Assembly (NCBI GenBank): GCA_039197765.1
Contig: JBCCTX010000082.1
Location: 1 to 23,569, forward strand
From: JBCCTX01 sp039197765
Lineage (GTDB): Bacteria > Bacteroidota > Bacteroidia > J057
Length of the DNA stretch: 23,569 nt
Reading direction: 5' to 3'
Part shown: positions 14,823-20,992 of the stretch, piece by piece
Layout of the letters: each line of letters opens with the position of its first letter
Numbering within the stretch: position 1 is the stretch's first letter
Program-made: the position numbers and the translations under genes
The notes under the pieces: generated by a model
Database searches by the model: none
The model's input: only the letters and a program-made list of their open reading frames with translations
Told to the model about the DNA's origin: nothing

Positions 14823-16559
14823 CTAGCTTAACGCCTGAATCTCTAGTACGCCTTTAAAAGGAGTATATCCAGTTAGGTAAACGCTATTTCCTGGGATTTT
14901 AGGTAAAGCGCCTCGAATAGCAACATAACTATGCTCCGCTCGACCTGGACCAAAAGAAATTCGGTCCTCTCCCACTTGAAATACGCCCATACCTTCTTCC
15001 AACAGGAAAGCATCTTTCGTATGGGCTAGGGCGCTAATCCCCTTTAGTTTGCCTTCCTTCGGAAAGCCTATTTCCAAAGCAATAGGAATATGCTCGGTTC
15101 CTTCCCAGTTGTACTGTAAGCGAAAGCCCTCTTGAAATTCCTCAATTTTAATTTGAGCAGTTAACCGTTGGATTTCACTCTGGATACGCTTGGACCTAGG
15201 CATTTTCTCCCAATTCCCATCTCCTGAAATCTGTTCTTGGGCCAAGGGCTGGTAATAAGGACCACTAAGAGATTGTTCGAGTACGTAAGAATTATCTTCG
15301 CGTCGGATTTTCCCAGCTAAAAATTGCCCCTTCCCAAAAAATGCACATGCTATCCGTATGGCAAGAATACGGGCTTCCCCCACCTGAAAGGTGAAAAAAC
15401 GCTCATTGTTTGCTAGAATGGTTCCATCTCGTTTTCCCCTTCGAATTCTCAACAACTGAGAGTAAGGAAATTCTCTCACATAGGATTCGGGTAATTCCTT
15501 TTCTGCAGGTAAATCCTGCCTTAGGAATGCATCTTCCTGAAGATATCCCAGGTTCCTAACCAATTGGGGAAGGGTTAGCTGCCTCATCATAACCTGTGAA
15601 ATAGCAGAAAATCTACCATTTCCCTCCCTGATAGCCATATACCTGTAGGGATATACATACTGCTGTAAGCTGCCCTGCTGAAATTGATCCTGTCTTCGGG
15701 AAGCCTCAGTTGCCACACTGTTGTCTGGATGTAGGTAATACAAGGTCATTTCCAGATTTTTTCGTACAGGGTCTAGTAGGTCTTCTCGATCCGTGAGCCT
15801 AGCTATCGTAATTAGGCATCTATTAGTCAAAGGAGAATAAATATGGGTACTTTTTTCCGTATACTGCCCATCTGGATCTATATCGATCCCCTCTGCCAAC
15901 CATTCCCCTATCCGTTCCTGGTAAAGAGAATTGGGAAAAAGTGATTGGAGCCTGGCAAGGGCCATACATACGACCCACCTATGGTTGGGCGTGTGGATTC
16001 CTCCACTCGAAAGGGCTCTGCCCGCCTGAATGAGGAAGGATTTCCATAAAGCCAAAATCGAAGCCACTTCCTCCCGTTCACCCTCTTTCACCATGAGCCC
16101 ATATCCCAGCGCCACAGGCTCTACGACAAAAGCTGTATCAGGAGTTGAATGAAAATTGGTGGTGAGCAAATCTATGGTTCCATCTTCGTATTGCACCTTG
16201 TGCAAAAACGTGAGGGCCCTTTCCATCGCTTCAACCAAAGTCGGAGACTTTACATAGACAGATTCAGGCGAGACCCAGGCCGAAGCTGCTCGTTGGAGAA
16301 AAACAGCAGCCGACATAGCATGGTACAACTGGTATTGATTGGGAAAACCGCCAAAGAACGGATGACCTGCTTGGACTTGCTGCCGTTGTAGGAGGGTACT
16401 CATTCCCCGGTCATTCTCCTGCGTCAGTGCCAAGACTAGATTTTCATCAGGCACCATTCTCCGCTGGCTTTTTTGCCAAACCTCCTGAGGAAAGGTTTCA
16501 AAGAATGGAGTAGAAAGTACCATTCCGCTGGAATTGACGATAAATTTTCTCCGATCCAT
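14823..16559 (-). CDS. Tat-like exported protein, possible alpha/alpha-toroid polysaccharide lyase or hydrolase
   Basis: The 578-residue product begins with a twin-arginine-like signal (DRRKFIVNSSGMVLSTPFF). Residues about 40-370 look like paired helices of an alpha/alpha barrel, with conserved-looking blocks HSTPDTAFVVEPVALGYG, SSGGIHTPNHRWVVCMALARL, DIDPDGQYTEKSTHIYSPLTNRC (listed only as partial motifs) and YLHPDNSVATEASRRQDQ. The second half (about 380-578) is beta-rich. A toroid plus beta-sandwich layout is typical of heparinase-, hyaluronate- and alginate-lyase-like enzymes, and the Asn-His-Arg-Trp and Tyr motifs could be active-site residues. I cannot assign a family with certainty; no sulfatase, SusC/D or other lyase gene accompanies it. 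It may act on periplasmic polysaccharide. Confidence 0.65.
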   Translation of the reverse strand: MDRRKFIVNSSGMVLSTPFFETFPQEVWQKSQRRMVPDENLVLALTQENDRGMSTLLQRQQVQAGHPFFGGFPNQYQLYHAMSAAVFLQRAASAWVSPESVYVKSPTLVEAMERALTFLHKVQYEDGTIDLLTTNFHSTPDTAFVVEPVALGYGLMVKEGEREEVASILALWKSFLIQAGRALSSGGIHTPNHRWVVCMALARLQSLFPNSLYQERIGEWLAEGIDIDPDGQYTEKSTHIYSPLTNRCLITIARLTDREDLLDPVRKNLEMTLYYLHPDNSVATEASRRQDQFQQGSLQQYVYPYRYMAIREGNGRFSAISQVMMRQLTLPQLVRNLGYLQEDAFLRQDLPAEKELPESYVREFPYSQLLRIRRGKRDGTILANNERFFTFQVGEARILAIRIACAFFGKGQFLAGKIRREDNSYVLEQSLSGPYYQPLAQEQISGDGNWEKMPRSKRIQSEIQRLTAQIKIEEFQEGFRLQYNWEGTEHIPIALEIGFPKEGKLKGISALAHTKDAFLLEEGMGVFQVGEDRISFGPGRAEHSYVAIRGALPKIPGNSVYLTGYTPFKGVLEIQALS

Positions 16560-16597
16560 ATAGCTTTTTATGGGTTAAATGTGAATCCTGTAGCCTG

Positions 16598-16627
16598 AAT
16601 AGTTAGAAAATACCATTTCTAACTATT
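16598..16627. promoter_or_regulatory. perfect 12-bp inverted repeat in a divergent promoter region
   Basis: AATAGTTAGAAA (16598-16609) and TTTCTAACTATT (16616-16627) are exact reverse complements separated by six bases. The repeat lies between the divergent lyase-like gene (start 16559) and the sigma factor gene (start 16704), 39 and 76 bases away. It could be an operator for a dimeric regulator acting on one or both genes. In the plus direction it is followed by ATTATTTTTTT, so an AT-rich terminator that blocks read-through is an alternative. The stem has only four G-C pairs. Confidence 0.5.
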
Positions 16628-16703
16628 ATTTTTTTAATCCCTGCAACTATTTTTCAAAAGTCAAGTTTCTCCGTGTGATTTTGCACCTATAACCTACACT
16701 ATC

Positions 16704-17258
16704 TTGGAAGCATTATCTGATAATAGCCTGATGCTAAAAGTCAAAGCGGGGGAAGTTCACCGCCTGGCTTTACTGTATGAGAGATACAATCGCGACCTGT
16801 TTGGGTACTTCTATCGCCTGACTGGGAATGCCGCAACCAGCGAAGACATGGTACAAAACGTTTTTTACCGAATCATCAAATACAGCCATACCTATCGCGG
16901 AGAGGGAGACTTTATTTATTGGATGTATAGAATTGCGAGAAACGTTTGGGCGGATAGCTTCCGCAGGAAAAACCCCTTGGAAAAAACCAAAGAACTGGCT
17001 GCAATCGAAAATTGGGCAAATGAGGAAAGAGATCCTCATCAGAGCCTTGAGGCTTCCGAGGGTGTCTCTTTATTGCGGAAAGCAATGGCGCGTCTAGCCC
17101 CAGAAAAACAGGAGGCCATAATCCTAAGTCGATTTCAAGGATTGAAGTACAAGGAAATAGCAAAAATTACTGAAAGTACAGAGAACACTATAAAATCCCG
17201 AATTCACCGGGGGCTCATTGAGCTCAAAGAGATCATGACTCAATTGGAAATGGGATAA
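16704..17258 (+). CDS. ECF-type RNA polymerase sigma factor, TTG start
   Basis: This 184-residue sigma-70 family protein of the extracytoplasmic-function class starts at TTG. The start is preferred because the encoded MEALSDNSLMLKVKAGE opening matches the usual beginning of Bacteroidota relatives, and the next ATG would remove part of region 2. Region 2 spans about 20-90 (LYERYNRDLFGYFYRLTGN, SEDMVQNVFYRIIKY, FIYWMYRIARNVWADSFRR). Region 4 spans about 125-180 (LAPEKQEAIILSRFQGLKYKEIA and the helix-turn-helix NTIKSRIHRGLIELKE). It should direct RNA polymerase to envelope-response promoters and be held inactive by the membrane protein encoded 17 bases downstream. A perfect inverted repeat lies in its upstream region. 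Confidence 0.93.
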   Translation: MEALSDNSLMLKVKAGEVHRLALLYERYNRDLFGYFYRLTGNAATSEDMVQNVFYRIIKYSHTYRGEGDFIYWMYRIARNVWADSFRRKNPLEKTKELAAIENWANEERDPHQSLEASEGVSLLRKAMARLAPEKQEAIILSRFQGLKYKEIAKITESTENTIKSRIHRGLIELKEIMTQLEMG

Positions 17259-17275
17259 AAAATATATCTGATCAC

Positions 17276-18103
17276 ATGGAAAAGGAACACAATACAAATG
17301 ATATGGCTAAGTCTTGCGAGGAAGCACTAAAGGCACTAAGTGCTCGACTGGACCAAGGGGCCTTCAGCCCTGAAGAATGGGAAAATTTTTGCCTCCAACA
17401 TCCATCGTGTAAAAAAGAGTTGGAACAACACTACGCCCTTTGGGTATCTATGGAAGGGATGGAAATCCCAGAACCCAGTTCTCAGATGGACCAAAGGTTC
17501 TATGCAATGTTGGATGCCTATGAGCAAGAAGCCCCACTACAAACATCCAGCAGATCTTGGGGGCAGTCTTTAAGGGCCCTACTAGGAATGAATCCGGGGA
17601 TGTCTCTCGCCTTGGGGATGATCTTATTCCTGGTAGGTATTGTAACAGGCACTTTGCTGAAACCCTCCCAGAACTTAGGGGAAATTCAACAACTATCTCA
17701 GGAGATCCAGCAAATGCGCGAGCTCACCATGCTTACGCTAATCAAGCAGACTTCACCAACCGATCGCCTGAAGGGAATTCATCTTACCCGATCCATTTCC
17801 AAACCAGATCAGCATATCATAAGCGCTCTGGCAGAGACGCTGAACAAGGATCCCAATGCGAATGTTCGACTAAGCGCACTAGAAGCCCTAGCACCCTATG
17901 CCAATCAACCGCAGGTCAGAAAGCTCCTCATTGAAGCTATTCCGCATCAAGATGCTCCCCTTGTTCAAATGGCTCTGGCTGAGCTTATGCTCAAGTTGCA
18001 AGAAGTTCAATCCGTAAATGCGTGGAAGAGACTTCTGGACTCCTTGGAAGTAGAACCTGAAGTAAAAACACAAGTAGAAACGACTATCAATCAACTCTCA
18101 TAA
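17276..18103 (+). CDS. anti-sigma-like single-pass membrane protein with HEAT-like repeats
   Basis: The 275-residue product has a soluble N-terminus (1-100) with SCEEALKALSARLDQGAFSPEEWENFCLQHPSCKKELEQHY, listed here only as a helical anti-sigma-like segment that has cysteines near 14, 40 and 46 but no classical HxxxCxxC zinc site. One membrane helix lies near 105-126 (MSLALGMILFLVGIVTGTLL). After it come a coiled-coil-like helix (IQQLSQEIQQMRELTMLTLI) and HEAT-like helix pairs (about 155-270: NVRLSALEALAPYANQPQVR, VQMALAELMLKLQ). With the N-terminus inside, the helical repeats would sit in the periplasm and may sense protein or envelope signals. The gene directly follows the sigma factor gene, and the next gene starts three bases after its stop. 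Anti-sigma function is inferred from position and topology. Confidence 0.8.
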   Translation: MEKEHNTNDMAKSCEEALKALSARLDQGAFSPEEWENFCLQHPSCKKELEQHYALWVSMEGMEIPEPSSQMDQRFYAMLDAYEQEAPLQTSSRSWGQSLRALLGMNPGMSLALGMILFLVGIVTGTLLKPSQNLGEIQQLSQEIQQMRELTMLTLIKQTSPTDRLKGIHLTRSISKPDQHIISALAETLNKDPNANVRLSALEALAPYANQPQVRKLLIEAIPHQDAPLVQMALAELMLKLQEVQSVNAWKRLLDSLEVEPEVKTQVETTINQLS

Positions 18104-18106
18104 ATC

Positions 18107-18979
18107 ATGAATCGAATTCTCATAACTATATTCCTACTTTGCTCGCTTGGCAGTTCCTTTGCACAATCCCGTATCAAGGACTCCATACAACTAGCCTTAG
18201 ACCTGAATCAAGTATCAAGGGTTCATTTAAGCAATATCAATGGCTCTATTACTGTAAAAGGGACTCAGCGCGATCAGGCAGAACTCCGTGGTGTTCGCAC
18301 CCTCTCAGCAATGGGAGAAGAGAGTATGAAGGACGCACAAGCAGATGTCCAGGTAACGACCCTTAAGAAAGATGGACACCTGTTCATTTACCTAAATATT
18401 CCTCGATTTGGCTTTGAAGTAGATGGAGAGGGAAAGGGATCTTATGCCGGATGCTATGATTCCCCGAAAGGAATGAGAAAACCCCTGGGATATTCCTTTA
18501 CCTATGATTTCGTTTTGTATATCCCTCACAATACTTCCCTGGAAATTTCAACTATAAATGATGGGGACCTATCTGTAGAAGATGTGTACGCTGCTGTACA
18601 GGCAAAAAACATCAATGGATCCATAGAACTTCACAATATAGGGCGCGTGAGCGAAGCCCACACCATTAATGGAGACATCCATATTACACAGCGAGAAATT
18701 CCTACTCAAGATGCATTTTTCTCTACTATCAACGGAGATGTGAAGCTTTGGTATCCAGAAAATTTATCTGCAGAGGTTTTACTGATGAGCCGGCGTGGCG
18801 AGTTGTTGACAGCCTATGATTGGAAGGCGCTAAGTCCTGAAACCGAAAAAATAACGGAAGAAAAGGGGAAATCTACCTACAAGATTCATTCTTGGAATCG
18901 AATCCAAATAGGGAACGGAGGACCCAAAATACATATGGAGACCTTGAACGGAGACCTTTATGTATTAAAAGATAAATAA
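18107..18979 (+). CDS. exported DUF4097 beta-solenoid protein with NGD turns
   Basis: This 290-residue protein has a signal peptide (MNRILITIFLLCSLGSSFAQ) and a DUF4097 (putative adhesin) repeat region predicted to form a right-handed beta-solenoid. Its turns repeat a motif built on (I/L)NG(D/S): SNINGSITV at 42-50, then TINDGDLSV, NINGSIEL, TINGDIHI, TINGDVKL and a final TLNGDLYVL close to the C-terminus. An insertion near 85-130 (RFGFEVDGEGKGSYAGCYDS) breaks the repeat. DUF4097 proteins are exported or envelope-linked, with no defined activity. Start is three bases after the anti-sigma-like gene, so it belongs to the sigma operon and is probably a target or effector of the circuit. It is paired with a second, diverged DUF4097 gene. 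Confidence 0.85.
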   Translation: MNRILITIFLLCSLGSSFAQSRIKDSIQLALDLNQVSRVHLSNINGSITVKGTQRDQAELRGVRTLSAMGEESMKDAQADVQVTTLKKDGHLFIYLNIPRFGFEVDGEGKGSYAGCYDSPKGMRKPLGYSFTYDFVLYIPHNTSLEISTINDGDLSVEDVYAAVQAKNINGSIELHNIGRVSEAHTINGDIHITQREIPTQDAFFSTINGDVKLWYPENLSAEVLLMSRRGELLTAYDWKALSPETEKITEEKGKSTYKIHSWNRIQIGNGGPKIHMETLNGDLYVLKDK

Positions 18980-19034
18980 TTTATACCATTCTCGAGAATC
19001 TTTTTTCATGTTTAACCTGACTAATCATCACATA

Positions 19035-19859
19035 ATGAAGTATATAATTTGGAATTTTGTAAGCATTGCCATAGGATTTTCCTTAATCCTACCGATCAGT
19101 TCCTTTGCTCAGAATCGTACAGAAGAAATAGTGGTCCCTTTATCCGAGGTGGGAAGTAGGGGAAAACTTGAAGTCCATATACACCGAGGGCGTGTCACCA
19201 TAGAAGGCTCCAATCGAACCGAAGATGTACTCGTAGAGGTCTCCTCTGAAGACAAGGACCGGCAAGCGCAACGCACATACCCAAATGGTCTCAAGAGAAT
19301 TCCCAACAACGTGACGAATATTCGCATAGAAGAGGATGGAAATGAGATAGAAATTCACGGAGACCATTCCAATAAGGTAAGCGATCTCTTCATAGAGCTT
19401 CCTAGCAATTTTGACCTGGAAATTCATACACATCACAATGGAGACATTCTGGTTTCCAATGTTTCTGGGGTAATGGAACTCAATAGCCACCATGGTCCAA
19501 TTACTGCCAAGGACATTTCTGGTGCAGTGGTTGCAAACACCCATCATGGGGCCATAAAAGCAAGCTTTAAGGATGTGAATTCAGATGTTCCTATGGCCTT
19601 CAGTACCTATCATGGAAATGTGGAGCTGAAACTACCTTCGAACACGGCCTTTTCTGGAAAATTGCAATCATCCCGAGGCGAAATCCTTACAGATTTTGAA
19701 ATGACTGTAAAGCCCGACCCCGATAGAGTGAAAAAGAGAAATGAAAACGGGCACTTTGAGGTAAACCTGGGTGGCTGGGTATATGGAGACGTAAATCAAG
19801 GAGGTCCTGAGTTCATGATGAAAACCTATCATGGGGATATTATCATCCAAAAAAATTGA
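19035..19859 (+). CDS. exported DUF4097 beta-solenoid protein with histidine-rich HHG turns
   Basis: I prefer the ATG at 19035, giving 274 residues with a normal signal peptide (IAIGFSLILPISSFAQ). The ATG at 19008 would add nine polar residues. The repeat unit is the DUF4097 solenoid, but where the preceding paralogue has INGD this one has histidines: HIHRGRVTI, HTHHNGDILV, NSHHGPITA, NTHHGAIKA, STYHGNVEL and KTYHGDIII. Several histidines recur at equivalent turns and would stack along one face, a possible metal-binding ladder. The paralogues share layout, including a closing NQGGPEFMMKTYHGD/NGGPKIHMETLNGD block, so they arose by duplication. It lies 55 bases after the first copy (28 by the longer start), in the same operon. 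Function is unknown. Confidence 0.85.
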   Translation: MKYIIWNFVSIAIGFSLILPISSFAQNRTEEIVVPLSEVGSRGKLEVHIHRGRVTIEGSNRTEDVLVEVSSEDKDRQAQRTYPNGLKRIPNNVTNIRIEEDGNEIEIHGDHSNKVSDLFIELPSNFDLEIHTHHNGDILVSNVSGVMELNSHHGPITAKDISGAVVANTHHGAIKASFKDVNSDVPMAFSTYHGNVELKLPSNTAFSGKLQSSRGEILTDFEMTVKPDPDRVKKRNENGHFEVNLGGWVYGDVNQGGPEFMMKTYHGDIIIQKN

Positions 19860-19868
19860 GGAAGGATA

Positions 19869-19882
19869 GGGTATATTTACCC
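19869..19882 (+). promoter_or_regulatory. small hairpin just before the nucleoside hydrolase start
   Basis: GGGTA (19869-19873), loop TATT, TACCC (19878-19882) form a perfect 5-bp stem ending one base before the ATG at 19884. It may limit ribosome access to this last gene of the run. The stem is short and could be chance. Confidence 0.3.
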
Positions 19883-19883
19883 C

Positions 19884-20852
19884 ATGAACACATCTCATAG
19901 AAGGACCTTTTTAGGACAGCTAAGCTTAGGGGGTTTGGGAGCCGGTTTCTTTCGGTTCCAAACCCCTTTCGCATTTAATACTAACGACCAGGAGGCCCCT
20001 ACAAATCTGATCATTGATGCGGATACCGCTAACGAGGTAGATGACCTATTTGCTATAGCTGGAGCTCTGCTTGCTCCAAGGTTGGAGATCATAGGTCTTT
20101 GCTCTGCCCAATGGCATACCCAGGCACGCGCACCACGCGACAGTGTAGGTGCCAGTCAAGCCCTCAATGAAGAAATCTTATCTTTGATGGGAAAAACACA
20201 TATCCCCCACCCTATCGGTTCTAATATCCCCCTTGTCAATACCTACAGGCCTCAGAATTCTGAAGCAGCTAGCTTCATCATTGAGCAGGCCATGGCTCTC
20301 CCAGCAGGTGATAAAATCCATGTTGCCATCCTAGGTCCAGCTACTAATCTCGCTTCAGCCATTTTACTTGAACCTCGGATCATTCCAAAGGTAGTTGCCC
20401 AATATCTAGGCTTTTGGCACGATTTAGAATCTGGGACATGGAGTAAACGTGAATTTAACACCAGCAATGACCCAAATGCAGTAGATGTATTACTCAATAC
20501 CCCTGGCTTGGAGTTTCATGTCATGACGGCATCTACTTCCCAACATTTGATCTTTGAAAAAACCCTTGTGGATAGGCAATTAAAAGGAAAAGGAGGGATA
20601 GGAGATTTTTTGGTAGAACGCTGGGAGAACTATGATCGTTTCTGGAAAAAAGAAGATCCGGAAAAGGCACGATGGACTATGTGGGATATTGCCCTAATCC
20701 TTGCACTAGCTACCCCTAGCTTAGCAACTTCAACGCAAGTAAAAAGTCCCTATGACAACCTGGAACGGAATATCTATGCCTATACCTCCATTGATGAAAC
20801 AGCCATGGAGCACATGTATTGGAAGAACTTTCAACAGTATTTTGATAAATAA
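19884..20852 (+). CDS. Tat-exported nucleoside hydrolase family protein
   Basis: The 322-residue protein starts with a twin-arginine-like signal (HRRTFLGQLSLGGLGAGFF) and continues with the inosine-uridine nucleoside hydrolase fold. The calcium-binding aspartate motif is IIDADTANEVDDLFAI near residues 42-57, a variant of the family DTDxGxDD with Asn-Glu inserted. Further landmarks are ILGPATNLASAIL near 148-160, the EFNTSNDPNAVDVLL block near 190-204 and a late WDIALILAL near 272-280 holding the final ligand aspartate. It should cleave N-glycosidic bonds of ribonucleosides outside the cytoplasm, perhaps for salvage, though this branch may use other substrates. It starts 24 bases after the second DUF4097 gene, so it may be co-transcribed with the sigma operon. 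Confidence 0.88.
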   Translation: MNTSHRRTFLGQLSLGGLGAGFFRFQTPFAFNTNDQEAPTNLIIDADTANEVDDLFAIAGALLAPRLEIIGLCSAQWHTQARAPRDSVGASQALNEEILSLMGKTHIPHPIGSNIPLVNTYRPQNSEAASFIIEQAMALPAGDKIHVAILGPATNLASAILLEPRIIPKVVAQYLGFWHDLESGTWSKREFNTSNDPNAVDVLLNTPGLEFHVMTASTSQHLIFEKTLVDRQLKGKGGIGDFLVERWENYDRFWKKEDPEKARWTMWDIALILALATPSLATSTQVKSPYDNLERNIYAYTSIDETAMEHMYWKNFQQYFDK

Positions 20853-20992
20853 TTCAGGAAAACCCTATCTGCCACCAAGAAAATTGGGGATTTTACTCCC
20901 ACCTATTGTTTTTCTATGACTGTTCGTAGAAGGCTCTCTTCAGGAAATAATTGATAAACCTACCTGTCTATGATTTCCTTGGTCCTACTCAG
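20853..20992. other. intergenic gap between convergent genes
   Basis: The 140-base gap separates the nucleoside hydrolase gene from the minus-strand glycoside hydrolase gene. TTCAGGAAA occurs twice (start of the gap and near 20939), and AGGAAAT/ATTTCCT could form a weak 7-bp stem near 20942-20979. No clear T-tract terminator is seen. Confidence 0.4.
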
